From positions 8,066,344-8,130,343 of the forward strand of contig CM026427.1 of the NCBI GenBank assembly GCA_014871385.1: a stretch of DNA of 64,000 nt. Direction: 5' to 3'. Of the stretch, positions 11,759-25,600 are shown piece by piece. A model generated the notes under the pieces. The model made no database searches, was not told the origin of the DNA, and worked only from the letters and a program-made list of their open reading frames with translations. This stretch comes from Ceratodon purpureus. Its lineage: Eukaryota; Streptophyta; Bryopsida; Pseudoditrichales; Ditrichaceae. Every line of letters begins with the position of its first letter. Position 1 is the first letter of the stretch. A program made the position numbers and the translations under genes.

Positions 11759-14700
11759 GAAACACCCCCACAGAAGGACCCACTTGCCGCTGAATGATAG
11801 GTAGGAAACTGGACAACAAGTTGTTTGTTTCTCCCTGGATGTTGGACTACTCCGTTGGCTGCACGCCAGCTTTAGCAGCAGGGTATGTTGGAGATCTCAT
11901 CCCCGGCTCTCAGGATTAAGCCCCCATTTCTCTCTCCTTCATAAATAGCACCAATGCTCACTAGTGCCAAAAGGGTTCAAAGTGAGGTTCCAATATGGGC
12001 CTAATTATACCCTCTTGGTGTTTCGTGATGCGAGCGCCTCAATGATAGGGCAGCTCACAAAATTCTTACTTTATGTTCAATGCAGCATTGCAGCTTCATT
12101 CCGTTGCAAAATTGGGACCCCCTGGATTTCACTCACCTCTGGCCTGATTTTCTTTTTGGTTTTTGAGTGGTGTGTAGTGAGTATGTTTTAGTTAAGATTG
12201 TTGGTCATTTTCCTAGTCATTGCAAATGCAAGTTCCCATTCTTGTCAAGGTGGAACAAAATTATGATAAAGTATGAAGTGATCAGAATTTGGTTACGGGT
12301 TTAGGACTCTTATCTTCAAAAGGAAAAGAAGAACTCTGCAGGTTTAAGGAGAATGGTGTGAACTTTGAAGAGAGTGTATGTTGCATCACTGAGCCTATGT
12401 CTACGTCACTCAATACCTCAATTTATACCTTTATTAATTCTATTTTTTTTGGACAAATGGTACTTTTATTACCAATGAGAATTAACATTTATACCTTTAT
12501 TTTTTCTCTTCTGGTTAAATTTTGTAATGGATCTTTGAAATATTGTGTTTGTTTAAATACTTTTAAATCCTTCAAAGGTGGTGAGATAATTCATTGTTAT
12601 GCGCTATTCTATCGACCACCACAATTTTTTTGTAAAATCATGATGAAATCTATATAATAATGAAAATAAATACATTTTATTTTTCAATGTCTTTTTTTTT
12701 TTTCCTTTGACTACATTAGATATCTAGGTTTAAAAAAAATAACATATTATAAATAAAATTAAAAAATCTATACTTGTTTTTCAAATTTGAAATTTCCACC
12801 ATTATGAGATAAAAATAAAAATGTATTATGTATTGTATGCAGAAAAATTATGTATATATCTTAATTAAATACACAATTTTTTATGTATTTTAAGTAGATT
12901 TAATTTATAAAAAACGTGTGTAAGTAAATAACTTATAAAAAATTGCATCATATACATCAATTATAGGTTCTATAAAACAATATACATAAATAAGTAAATA
13001 AATTATAAAAAAAATTACATCATGTACATCAATTATAGGTTCTACAAATATATATAAAAATAGTTAATGAATTATTTTCTTATTATTGAAATTCATGATT
13101 CAAAAAAATAAATCATGAATGCATTTTAAACGTAGATCTTACAAGGTCTATGTAAAAAATATCATTTTATAAGCATTTATTGATGAAAATATGACACAAT
13201 AATATATGTAATTGTCATAATGAACTAGTTATTCTTCATTAAATATAATAATTTTAGTTTCAATTTTACATTCTATAAAAAATATAAAATTCAAAGATAT
13301 ATTTTTATTTTTAAGATTTTCAATATTATCAAAAGAAATTATGAATGTATTACGTGAAGATATACATTAGCATATATAATGTTTATTTTATTAAGAAATT
13401 CATAACAAATAACTTGAAGAATTTTAAAGGCTCCTTAAAAAGTCTTTAGGTAGTAAAAAAAGGTTGCATGTTTGAAAAGACGCATAAATCAGGTTTTATG
13501 TGATGCTTTTTATAGAATTATGATTGAAAAATGGAATAGATTATTTTATTATTTTATTATTTTATAGTTCAGATTTTGTGTCAAAAAAATTATAAAGAAA
13601 ATTTTAAGTTTTAAGTGATGCATAAGTAATTTTTCAAATGATGAAAAAACAGTTTTATGTTTTAGAAAGATATTAATTTAGGTTTTAGATAATATTCATG
13701 CAAATTTGACTTTTAATTATTAAACATAGATGTAGATGGAGTAAACTAACATGTTTCATTTTGTTACATATATTAAGCTACGTGGTGGCTAGTAGGTCCA
13801 CAATGGAATATTAGAGCATATGGGGTCAATGAAAATACATTTTGATAATATTTTACAAATAAAATTTAAATAATTTAATTATAATAAGTCTATTCTATTA
13901 ATCTACTTTTTCATTACATACAAGAATTTTAAATTCCATAAAAAATTATTACAAAAAACTTAAGAAATTAAAGTTTTACATAACTTTCAATTTTTTTACG
14001 ATCATTAAATATAATATAACCTAAGGAATGAAAATCTTAAATAAAATTTAAACATGATTCTCATTGGTTTAAAATATTGCATTTTTGAAAGTATCTTTGT
14101 CATAAACTATGTCCATCACTTACAAGGCTTTTCTAAATTTAAACTAAATTTAATTATTTTTATTAAAATTGGACTTGATTTTTTTATTAAAATAAGTTAT
14201 TTTCATCATTTATTTTCTTCCTACGTTATAAACATTCTTATAATCCACTTATTTCTTACCTACTATTGTAAGTAGTCTATCTCTACTCAATATACACAAT
14301 AGATTAGTTGTATGAATAGATAGATACTTCCACTGTTGTATTTAGTAAATGAGCTTTTTTTCTTCAGTTTAATCTCTATCAATGATTATGATCTAGGTTG
14401 CCCCCAAAACTATAGAGTCTTCATATGGACTTTTTGAGCTATGCTTGAAATGAAAACTTTTTTTCTGCAGTTTGTGCTTGTGTTGTTGTATGCTTGTGAG
14501 TATGTTTGCTACAAGACCTAGTGAACATGGTGTAAATCATTTATGCTTAATCTGAGTACACTAAACTTTTTTCAACTTGTGTTTAGACTATTTTTATATA
14601 TGTGCAAATATCATGAATACGTTTGTGTAAGTGAATTCTTCCTTCAATACTTACATTCATTTGCACTCCTTGTCACATTCATTGTATTCGCTTACTTTTC

Positions 14701-17276
14701 TCCTATCTAGCTCACAATTAACAACTAGTCCATCGAATGATGTGTTTGTCATGTATACAAAAATGTATAAGATTAACATAATATATTATTCTATATTTTA
14801 TTTTTCTTATTCATTAAATGATTTTTAAGATTTTAAAAATCACACTTAAGAAAATATAGAATTTAAAACGGTTTAATTTTTTCTTTGATTTCCATTGTCA
14901 ATTAATAAAACTCTAATTAATTTTTTTAATTTATAAATTAGGTGAATTTTTTTATAAACATCTAAAATATCTATTAGACTCATTTAAAGTAGAAAGAAAA
15001 TATTAGTTCATTCGTACATCGACACAGCACTCGTAGCTTTCAAAGTATAGTGTAGCGACCATGACGGATTTGTTTGATGTGGTGAATAAGATCGTTGGGC
15101 GAATTTTCTCAACCTTGATCGTGATCATGGTGATTTCTTGCGAGCATGGAGAACTTCGGCTCAATTGTTGAGATCGAAAAATTCTTTTGGGATCTTATTG
15201 AAGAGGCCTATTCCGGGGCTAGAGAGGTGCGAGCTAGAGTAGTTAGGACAATTGGAGATTTTTCATATTACGTTACATTAGATTTTGCGAGAGAATTTTT
15301 ATTACACTACATTTGTTATTGTATTTCTTCATTACAGTAAATTTTTATAATTGAAAGTTGTTATATATGCATAAAATAGATAAATCAATTTTTTATATAT
15401 GTGGATGTAAAAACAACTTCTTAATTATCAAACAAATGTATTTGTATAATTTTTAGCTTTATAAATTTCATTACTTTACATATTTATATATTCATTTTTT
15501 TTTAAAGCCAAATTGGTAAGATTATTAGTAAAATTATTAGCTTTATTAATAAATTATTAGTAAATTGATAAACAAGATATATTTTAATTACTAGTAAAAT
15601 TGGTAAGATTATTAGTTTTAAATGTATGAGTAATCTATGTATACGTAGTTCATAAAGCTTCTACTAAGGTGTTTTTGGAAAGTTCAACTATAATATGTGA
15701 ACTTCTTTGTGGATTGACCCACAATCACTTCCAATTATTCAACCTTCTTTTATCCTTTTTGTCTTGCAATTGGTTTTTTTTAAAAGAAAAATCTTCAATA
15801 CTTTTATCTTAAATGGAACATTGTAGACCCACATGCCCAACTTCTTGTCTGTTGTGTCGTACTAGACTAAAGTTGTTCCTGAATCAATTAGCTCGCAAAG
15901 CGGTGCTTTTTGGTTATAACAGTGTCGCCGTTGTCGCTCTACATTAAATACATGAATCAATTGCAACAAAATTTCTTGCACCAGGAGTTTGTATGGAGCA
16001 GTAGTGTACCATGTCATGGCAGAATTGAAGACAAGAAACTATTGTACCTATGCTAAATTTCTATATAATAAAAATTGTATATAATTTTTTTTAATCTATC
16101 ACAAATCAAATATACAAAGCATACTATAAATAATGTTTAATGTGTTTTTATAGCACAAACCTTATCTATCAATTTAAAGGTTGCTTCAAAATTTATAAAT
16201 TAATGCGGTGAAAATATTATATATGTATTTAATCTATTTTTTAATATTTATTATTATGTGTAATATAATAAGTATACTTATTCAATTATAAAGAATTGCT
16301 AGATAAATTAAAATATCTTTAAAAAATAAAATTTGCAAATATATTATTGAAATTATATTAAAATTGAGGCATTAATAACAATTTTGATCTTTAAAAAATA
16401 CAATAAAATAATTATTATGTCTTTATTCTTTAAAGCTTAATTTCAATTGATCATCAAAACTTTAACTTCCAATGCATAAGGAAAATAGAAAAATATTTTA
16501 ATCACAAAAAAGAAACCAACATAAATAATGTACTATCCCCAATTAAGTCTATACCCATATTAAAAAAATAAAATTGTATTGGCATTGTAGGTGCTAAAGG
16601 TTTGTGGTACACTAGGCCACATTGTAATCTAGTCTTATCTTAAAAAATATCAATTTCGTGTTTAAGAAAAGTTATAGGTGAATAATTCATCTTTGAGACA
16701 AACTTTGAAAAACCATGCTATTTATTTTTCATCCTCAATTCACTACATGTTCAACACATAATATAATACAATGGATGTAAAACTTCTCTACTTTAAAAAA
16801 ATAAAAATAAAACATAAGAAATTAAGTACTAATGCTCAATAATCTAATTGTTAATAATAGATTTATTTCCATATATATAATAAACAAGTTAATTTTCAAA
16901 ATAATTTTAAAAAAGATTAGAGAAGATGTTAATATTTTGTTTGTTGAATAATTTACAAGGGTTTCTTAATTATGAGTTTCAAATATTGTAATCAAATGAA
17001 CTACTTATAATATTAATTCAAAAAAATGAATTTTTGGATGCAAAAATTGAATGCAAAAACTATACAAATATGTAGACATCAATAATTGCAAGGAAATTAT
17101 ATTTTATCAAAGAAGGAATCTACATATCATACATAATATCCATTTTTTTTTTAACAAACCACAATAATCATGTTCTACAATATTTTTTTAGCTCATATTA
17201 ATTGTATGAATTGTGCGGTCTTTGGAAGAAGGAAGCCAAGGGGCTTCACAGCTCAACGTTTTAGTAAGAAAATGAC

Positions 17277-17301
17277 TAAATAAATAAATAAATAAATAAA
17301 T
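17277..17301. repeat. (TAAA)n microsatellite
   Basis: About six tandem TAAA units at the right edge of the AT-rich desert. Confidence 0.9.
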
Positions 17302-17340
17302 CATTGAATAAATAGATACATTAATAAATCCAATTGCTTA

Positions 17341-20300
17341 TTTGCTAATTTAACTGGTTTAAACGAGGGATACGGTATATAAAGCGAGAATGAGCCTGTG
17401 CTCATTTGTAAGCCTATCTTTTGAGGGCTCTCCACCTCTATCGGAGCTCTCTTCCAATTACGGGAGTAGTCAAGCTTCGTTTGACCTCCGAATACAGTAC
17501 ACCCAGGTTACCTTGGGTGTGCACGGTCTTGGGCCCTGGACTTCCGGTTTAAGCCCATAATCAGTGCGGTTAAACAAGTTCAATTACCGCACTGCAAAGG
17601 ACAGTGTTCGATTGGGAGTAATTTGCTCACATAATAATGCACAAGTTTCATGCAGGATGCATCAGCTGAGGTCATGTTTTTACACACGCATGCGTTGTTG
17701 AGCAAGGGACGTCGGAGAATCAGTCCTCCATGAGGATCTTGCGAGTCCCCTTCCTGGAGGTGGTCGACAGCAAGTGTCACGATAATGGGAGCACTGTGTA
17801 CTCTAAATCTGAGGGTTCATGACATGTCGTCCCAAAATTATACCAAACCTTGGAGCTCGAGCACATGACATTGGAATATATATTGGTGTAAAATTTAGCA
17901 GGGAGCCAGCCCATTGGGTGCAACTGGGTCGCATGGGCATCAAATCCTTGTGAAGGACGTGCGGTGCCCTAACTTGGGTGGGCACTGTGGGATGATGCAC
18001 GTATTTTGGAGCACCCGCACCTGTGGCACTGGAAAGTGAGTGACGTAGAGGAATTTCAAGGAAAATTAGTTCGAGAGGTGAGTCTGTTGGAGATTCTGCA
18101 ACATAGTGTGAGAACAATGAACAGAGCCTCCTCCAAGCTTAAGGGAGGCCAGATTCATTACTAAGCATGTTTTACTGAAATAGTAACCATAGCTAAGTGA
18201 GTTAGTGAATAGTTCGTTGCAAGTTAACCCTACGCCGAACTAGCCGAGATTCAGTGGAGTATCTCAGAGTGTGACACAGTGTGATTCTTGAGGACAAATT
18301 CGTGAATTCATGTACTAGAAGAGCTAGTGGCACTGCGAAAGAAGTCTGGCATTGAGATCAATATTCGCATCAGATCACTGAGATGATCTTATTCGTGTAT
18401 TTATTAGTATTTAACAACTTACAAGACACTTGTTTCACCCAAGATGTCATTTTAGAAAAGAGTTTTGGAACTGACGACTACGATTCAGTGTCTCCGAAGT
18501 CTGCCTTTTCTATTGAGAACTTATGTTTTGAGGTATTTCCTGTTTGTGGGTTGGGAAAGATGGACACAACGTAAGCACAAGAAATCAAACCACGGAGACT
18601 TTCCTAGAAATGATTTCCCGCACTTGTTTTGTCTGTGATAAAATTTCCCACACATCCCAACCTATATCACGTGATGGAAGTACTCAGCACGAACTGATGA
18701 GCCAAGATTTGGGTTCGAGAAGTGTGGTGAAGAAGTACTACAAAGCATTCATACTTTCTTCTATCGAATATTATTTGAGGCTGCTACCGCACCAACATGA
18801 TCACGAGACATGCTAACTTCAAGCTTGATGTACTTGTGATAGAACATACTGCTGAAACAGATTGAGAAACAGATTCAAGTCAAGGTAAGACACATATACA
18901 TCGAGAAATGATCATACATGGTTATAGTAGCTAGGCTTCTTACCAAGAATGAATTTGCATAATTCTTAACCTGGAGTGATAAGTTTTAAACCTACAGGAT
19001 AGTGCAGAAACTTCTGCACAAGCCTCCCTTTCTTTCTCAGCAAGTCTCGAAAAGGTTGATTTATGATGCAAATCACAATACTCAGATTGAAATGACCAAG
19101 AAAGGTTTGTAAGTATTCAGAGAAATCATGAGAAAAGTTACCTGCTTTTGCTTTACAGGACACGCGTAAGCGTGAGCATTCTTGCCGGGCAACTTTTAAC
19201 TTCTGTGTCGGCGGTCCTTTTTGACAAAATCTACCCTCAACTGTATCTATTCACTCAAGCATCACACAAGCAGATCATCCCAGTAGACAATTAACCGAGA
19301 AAAACTCAGTTTACAAAGTTACTTGTTGGGGGCACGTTTGGTCATAGTAACTTATTGTGACATTATTCATCGTCTTCGACCCTTCCGTGGTAAAGTATTA
19401 ATCATCGTGTAGACATCAGTTTCCCAATCTTTCTTGTTATCATGATATCAATGTCTGCATGTGTATACTTGTTGGTCTTTCAGTACTGCATAGATTCTTC
19501 AAATATCGGATTTCAAGCATTTCATTCCAGGAGGTAATTCCGAAATGAATCACATCCAAGCATAATAATAACATTGACAACGAGTTGAAGCTCACAATTG
19601 ACATAAAAATGACGACACGAAACCCTCTGAGAATGACCACACAGCCATTGAGCAATATGCAATTGAAACTGCACAATTTCTACGCAAGATGAAGTGAGAA
19701 GGCAGGAATTCAAGAATCCTAAGGGAGACAATGCTCCAAGCGCTTACCAAAGACAAACCAAGGGCCCCAAGTCTGTCAATGTTGAAGCCAAGCCTGTCCA
19801 AAAGCCCATTTGTATAGTTCGGTACAAATGAGCTTATCCCTAGTGAGGTTCCCATCGTCACTGATCTCGGCATCACGAATCTACGTCGTCCTCATGCTAC
19901 TGTGCATCTGCTTGATTGTGTAATATCAAGTTTCGTCAACCAAATCCCTGTAGTTATCCTAATTTTGATCAGAATAAACATGGATACCAACTCTGGTTAT
20001 GTGGCATTTGGAAAATCTTCGTGGTCGATCACATGGACCGATCACATGGAGCAATGTAACATGGAGCATCACATGGAGCAATGGAGCAATGTAACATTCG
20101 TTTTGATTTCGTCTGCCCTATGAAGTCAAGAACAACTGCATCCGTTGCTCTGTGCGAGCGCATTCCAGTAAAAACCGAGGGAGATATCCAGTTCTACTTT
20201 ATTTTTTAATTTTCTGCGAAGTCCTACGATGAAAGTACTTTGAAATGAAAGAACTCCCAAACTACAGGTTTGAGGTAAACCGCTACTCAGTAAGCGCTTA

Positions 20301-20693
20301 CCAGTGACAGAATAGCTTAACTAAACTTTTCACAATCTAAAAAACTCAAAATTTCAAAAAAATTGACGAAACAAACTACCTCCCTGGAAAATATCACGAA
20401 AACAACAGCCAGACACCCACTTGGCAAAGCAAAACAAAATTGTTGCTATTGTTTCTCAACTTCTTAGAAAATTTGCACCTTAGGTTGAAATGGTGCCTCT
20501 TGACTAGCTTCAAGAGGTTTACAATGAAATCAAGCACATGAGAATGGACTTCCAGTTTGGGAGCCTTGGATGATGGCTGCACAACTATTCACAAACATGT
20601 TTCAACCTGGGTCTTCCACTTGTGACAAGTCACCAATCTTAAGAGTACAGATGAAACTTCATCATGTCATATCATATCATAGCCTAAACTATA
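17341..20693. other. Unassigned intergenic stretch of more even composition
   Basis: Base composition rises from the AT-rich desert at about 17.3 kb. A TATA-like GGTATATAAAG at about 17374 precedes a GC-richer tract, and CAGTGCGGT/ACCGCACTG at about 17562-17593 can form a 9-base stem. A minus-strand stretch near 19740-19860 ends in a good donor (CTTTG|GTAAGC) and could be an isolated exon. A short tandem array of GATCACATGGA-type units lies at about 20029-20095. I cannot assemble a gene or a repeat-family assignment from these. Confidence 0.35.
20029..20095. repeat. Short tandem array, ATCACATGGA/GCAATGTAACA units
   Basis: Units such as GATCACATGGA and GGAGCAATGTAACAT recur within about 65 bases. 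This is a local slippage array with no coding role visible. Confidence 0.7.
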
Positions 20694-21128
20694 TCATGAA
20701 GGATGCACCTGGGATATTGAGTCGCGGTGCGCCTGGCTCTTGGATCTCATCATGGCAGCCAACTCTTCCTGCAAGGCCTCCTCCTGGCGGTCCTTGACGC
20801 TGCGGCTTCGCTCCATGGTGTAGCTGCACTCGTGGGCTCCCCCGCCTGCGCCATGGTACCCCGCCAAGCCTGTGAAATCGCCGCCCATGGCCATCTCGTT
20901 CATGGCCTTGATGTACCGGTCGCGCAGCTTCCCGAAGTACCGCAACGGCTTCACGCAGATACACTGCCCCGATTTCGCCTCATCTTCCACCTTCATCGCC
21001 ACGGTGCCGTACTTGTGCGGTTTGTACCGCGCACTGGGTTGTGTAGTGAGCGTGATTGCAGTCGACGGCCCCATGTGATTGTTTTCCAGCACCGGCTCCA
21101 GTGTCGGCCCCCTCCTCCGCTGCTCCAT
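20694..21128 (-). CDS. Small uncharacterised protein, 144 residues
   Basis: One open coding exon starts at ATG 21128 and runs to a stop at 20694. A good acceptor 11 bases upstream of the ATG (GGACAG|ATTC at 21139) and a strong donor at 21284 (GATAGC|GTGAGT) indicate a 5' untranslated exon and a 144-base leader intron, which supports this start. The middle of the protein reads as conserved: KYGTVAMKVEDEAKSG, then KPLRYFGKLRDRYIKAMNEM. A Gly-rich patch and a helical tail rich in Glu, Gln and Arg follow. I do not recognise the family. A possible donor at 20709 (CCCAG|GTGCAT) means the true protein may continue into exons I have not found. The opposite-strand open frame over the same bases is Pro/His/Leu-rich and looks like a shadow. 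Confidence 0.55.
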   Translation of the reverse strand: MEQRRRGPTLEPVLENNHMGPSTAITLTTQPSARYKPHKYGTVAMKVEDEAKSGQCICVKPLRYFGKLRDRYIKAMNEMAMGGDFTGLAGYHGAGGGAHECSYTMERSRSVKDRQEEALQEELAAMMRSKSQAHRDSISQVHPS

Positions 21129-21289
21129 GGCTCTCGAATCTGTCCGTAAATCTGAATTACGGATCATGGATAACTAGCTCCGAAATCGAGAACCCAAAAT
21201 TATCACTCTGACATCAATCATGTGAGAACGCTGATCAGAAGGAGCTCATCCAAAGAGCTGGGAGAGGAAGAGAGACCACTCACGCTATC

Positions 21290-23362
21290 TGATTCTTCGA
21301 GGATTCAGGTGAATAAAGTGCCTGGTGGTAGTTGGGAGAAGATTCATGATTCTTTGTCCAGGGCGGAAAATTAAACATGGTCGCTCGATCGACGAGATTC
21401 AATGGAAATCCGTCTCGGAGCAGGCCGGCTGGCACGAAGAAATTGGAGGCCAAACACTTGTTGATTTCAGTGCAAGGACTCCCCTCAAGTTCTGTTATTA
21501 CAATGGGTGGTGTAGTGAATCCAATCTGCGGCTCATCATTCGACACTTTGCTCGATTGAGACTCGATTACACCCTGGATGCGAATTTTGGTGACGGGAGT
21601 CTCTTTCTGTGAGTTTTGTCAACTGGATGCGGCGACCATTGAGCAAAGCGTTTTGAATCAGACGTCAGGTGAGACCAAGAGCGCCTTTTTTAACTTTCGG
21701 CTCTTTGTTGTTTATTTTTTTTCGGTCATAGCAAAGAATTTTTTAAGTCCTAATGGATTGAAGATATGCACCAACTTTACTTTGAAGTTCGATGAGACGC
21801 TTTTTGGTGATTTTAGAGGAGTGCAAGGACTTCGTCGCATGAAGTGAGAAAAATTTAAGGGTGAGTGACTTTTGATCTAGTCCTCTGTTAGTCGGCAGAC
21901 TTGTTGATAAACGTTGATATGAATGCAAATTGACTTCAGATTCCATGCGAGGGAGTAGGTGCATTCTAATCAATTTTCTGAACAGACCACACTCTGTAAC
22001 ATTGTCAATCACCAAATTCGTGCTCCAGGGTTGCTTAGTCACAATGACGTCGCGGATTTGACTTGTAAATGGGAATTGCAATATAGACTACTGCTCTATC
22101 CCATAGCTCATTCGTGGCTCCTTTTGCTGTACTTGCACCTGTTTTCCGGAATTAAAGAGCAGTGTCCGAAACTCAGATTACCGTGTAAAAATTCAAACCT
22201 GGAATTCCTCCCAATTAAACTAACAAGCAAATGTTGATTACAACTGAAACGCCTTCAACCTCTGTTGGTTGTGGCTTCTCAAATTGAGCAAAAGGGTATC
22301 AGCTAAGGCTTAAGGAAATATTGTTGGTGAGATGCCCTGACCAATATGAATGAGGCACTGGAAGGAGGCGGGTCGTTCTGGACCACGGTACTGACTTTCC
22401 CTGACGTTTCCAGCCAACGGAGTCCTCTGTTGTGCATTTTTGGGTGACATGGCGAGTGGTAGGGACGAGAGCCATTTCAGACCAATTGCCGTCGAGTGCA
22501 ACTCCGATGAAGTTGGGTACTGACGCTGTGGGCCCTTAGAAATGAAATGTAAGATGCAACTCTTCACTTTCACAAATTAAAGAAATACTAATGAGGGTAA
22601 GATATAAATTACGGCGGTTTAGAAAGGCAGTTTAATCTTCTGGTAACAGTAATTTTTCGGAGAGTCTCTCAATTGGGACATGGGAGTTTACTGTTTAAAA
22701 GAATATTAACATAAATGCATACCGCGTGGAAGATGTGCTTCAATAGTGCTCAGATCTCCGTTTACTACACATATACAATCCCTGTACAGAATTCAAAAAT
22801 GGAACAGAGCATTGACAGAATACCGCAATTTATAAAACTTCAGGTGGTCCATACATTTAACATTCTGTTAATGCTATGAAAGCATCTGCAATCGTGCTAC
22901 AAATGTATTCTCCACCATCCTGTCATTGATGACCGTAGAGTTTTTGGAAAAATCAACATCATCCTATTGATACTTTAACATTCGGTAAATCGAACCGCTT
23001 TGTGAGTTTAACGCAAAACCGCAGCTGTTGCTTCCACTTCCCAAGATGGTCCTGAAGCTATTCCTCATTCTCTAATCTCACTAAGCAGTCACCTACAAAA
23101 AATGAACTTGCTGTACATATGGATGTTTTCCCCTTCGAAATTGCGTTCCGCTAACTGTTTCTCTGCGGTAGTTCTTCAGTTACGAGGCTTTTTAGCGGCT
23201 CCTTCTGCATTGCATACGGTTTAGGCGGTCAGCATTTAGACAATGTGCACACAGTGTCACTTTGATGAACGTTGCTATAGATGTTGACGAATTCAAATGA
23301 AATTGAAGAGAAAACACACGGAACTGTGGTCTCCGAAAATTCTTAATCCACTCTAGCAGATT
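21290..23362. other. Intergenic stretch, no gene recognised
   Basis: Short frames occur on both strands without motifs. The right part probably holds the 3' untranslated region of the next minus-strand gene. If the CACTA transposon extends this far, its left terminus should lie in this interval, but I found no CACTA end here that matches the candidate right end at 47558. Confidence 0.35.
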
Positions 23363-25119
23363 CTACGGATACATAAGGTACTCGAACTCACGGCTGGGGG
23401 ACGTCATGGGCGAATGGTCCACATTAAAATGGACTGTCGATGAGGACTCGCATGAGGAACCCACGGCCAACAACATCAACTCCTTCCCGGCATCCACATC
23501 CATTGTGTGTCCATCTCCAGTAACCGGATAAGGAAGTGTGACCTCGTAATCTGAAATGGCATGAACAAACTCACCTACCAAAGTAAGAATTATTGTATTG
23601 GATCTTTTAATACGATAAAAAGCCATATCAACTGATATAGGTTATAATCAAAAGATAGCAGTGTATAGTACTTGTGGAGGAAACGAACATCATAATCATC
23701 AAACGCTCATGTTCATTTGCTGCGGAAAACTAATTTGTAGACATAATCTTTCATTACAGTCACATTCCAGAATCATTCCTCTTACCCTGTGTATCATTTA
23801 GGAGACGCCGTTTAGCCATGTATTGAGGCCCAACGGTCGCCTTCCCATCATCCTCTCCACGGTTCACGGAGACAGAGTCTGCCGGTGCGACAATAGTCTC
23901 CATCGCAGACACATATGCCCTGTGAAGGATTGTGGACGTTGCTGTTTTCCAAGAGAGGAGCGGTGAATCATCGTCCTTCGGATGCACATCGCCAGTGGGA
24001 TCCTCGTGTGTTGCAATCCCTTTTCCGGAATCCAATCCCTCCCGGCTCGATTCCAACCCAGTGCCTGGCACTACTTGATTCACTGTGCCTGGGTCGTGTA
24101 CATACGACATCCATCCTCACATTCATTGTCATTACTTTCAAGTTGGATCAGAAGTGATATATATAAAAAATTATAGAAAGTGCAATCCATGACACTAACT
24201 CCAGAAGACTGATCTATTATTTAAACCAGTCAATCAATAGTGGAAAGAGATATTGAGTTTCCGCAGGTGGGTGTACTGCATGAACCTGAGAGACTCCCCG
24301 ATATGACAGGGCCGGATGTCTCCGAGCTCGTACCCTTCTCGTTGTCCTCGCTCTTTCTCCCTACATTGACAAGGACAGTGAAAAAATAAATATTTCAGGA
24401 ACTTATACAACGCATGTTTTCCTCGAAAAACATAAGTGTCAAGCAACGCTATGCACTCGGTTGGTATTACCTTGCCACAGCTTAAGTCGCTTATACAAAG
24501 GCCGCTCGATGACTTGTGAAGGATACACGTCGAACGATGCGCGAAAATCAAAGTCCTCCACTGTGTGCTGTTTTCTGGGGTCCTTGTACTTGTTGTTCAC
24601 AGTCCAATCCTCCACGCATCCATGAAGGCGGTACTCTGTCTTCTTCGTTGCCTCATCAAATATCCAGTAACGAGTTCGCTCTTCGGAGGCATACTTTATA
24701 GTCACACTCTCGCGCAAGGGTTCGTAAGTTGCGTGACGGCGCTGACATTGTTTCCGGGCAAATTCCGCCCAATTGACAGCGAAGCCCATCTTCTCAGCTA
24801 GAATTCCTCTCGCAAAAGCAACTCCGATGGTCTTCGTGCTGCCAATGGGACGCTGATGCGTGATAGCGAAAAGCTCTTCAATACGGTCCTGCATGGTTGG
24901 GCTTTCTTCTCTCCCCTCCGACGCATATCGAAAACCTGCGGCCACTCTGTCCCAACGTGCCCGGCAGTCCTGCTCCGAAACCAACGATGCCGGAAGGTGA
25001 TGAGGGTCGGAACGAGGAAAACCTGGTCGGTAGCCAAAATTGTTCAATCCCTTCGCGCTATGGAACCATGCTGCTGACCCAACAACGGGGCCATGACCGA
25101 GCGAGTTCCCGGAGTCCAT
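23363..25119 (-). CDS. Uncharacterised four-exon gene, 412-residue protein, near CACTA core
   Basis: Exons 25119-24471, 24360-24286, 24088-23786 and 23574-23363 have GT-AG borders and matching phases (all phase 1), total 1239 bases, and end in a stop. An in-frame stop just upstream of ATG 25119 fixes the start. The first exon has a folded-domain composition: VSEQDCRARWDRVAAGF, then RPIGSTKTIGVAFARGILAE, then FDEATKKTEYRLHGCVEDW, ending in a basic YKRLKLW. The remaining exons are acidic, polar and probably disordered. I do not recognise the family. It is in the same orientation as the TNP2 gene about 2.8 kb upstream on the minus strand and shares its base composition. That makes it a candidate passenger gene of the transposon, but it could equally be a host gene. 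Confidence 0.6.
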
Positions 25120-25600
25120 TGTCAATTAAACCAGACAGTAATCACCTCTGGCACAGTAGGAAATTACACGCCATATCAGTATAAAAGACACAACCATGTT
25201 AGAACATCGAGAACAACGATGAGTAAAACTGATGATTCTCTGAGATATATCGCTAAAAAGAAGAAGGGAACATTCTGGAGGGTAAACCCTTCCTACGTTT
25301 CAAACTGAAATCTGGTCTCGAGTTCTGTGTCTACAACATATCCGTCGGAACATTAAACATCGTGAACCATTACAGAGAACTTCACTGCAGACGTAAACAT
25401 AAAATCACAAACTTGGCGTAGACTCGTCTCTGTAAAAAAAAGATTGTTCTAAAGAACATACAGATCTGCAAGGTATTAACTGGCCCAGCTGAGAATATAC
25501 AAGTGCGAAGTATTAACTCGATGCAGTGTCACAAAACGATATGAATTACACGACAAATGTAAGGGACAATAGACGGCAGGAGGGGGGAGGTTTAACTCAC

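Larger units (their letters stand above)
10579..17340. other. AT-rich gene desert
   Basis: About 6.8 kb of strongly AT-rich DNA with many homopolymer runs. I find the foldback element at 11369-11554 and an AAAT microsatellite at about 17277-17301, but no supportable gene. Short plus-strand frames (for example 12289-12657 and 15146-15340) lack motifs and splice structure. The patch at 15060-15340 is less AT-rich and may be a fragment of an old repeat. Confidence 0.5.

Noticed and set aside
17374-18120. Tract with TATA box considered as a long terminal repeat
   Set aside because: No second copy in the window, no primer-binding site and no gag or pol-like frame next to it.
20727-21149. 140-codon plus-strand frame
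   Set aside because: It is antisense to the 144-residue gene. The minus frame has balanced composition and a supported leader intron, whereas the plus frame is His/Pro/Leu-rich.
24069-24090. CACTACTTGATTCAC considered as the left CACTA terminus
   Set aside because: It lies at the edge of a predicted exon of the 412-residue gene and matches the candidate right end only in the first six bases.
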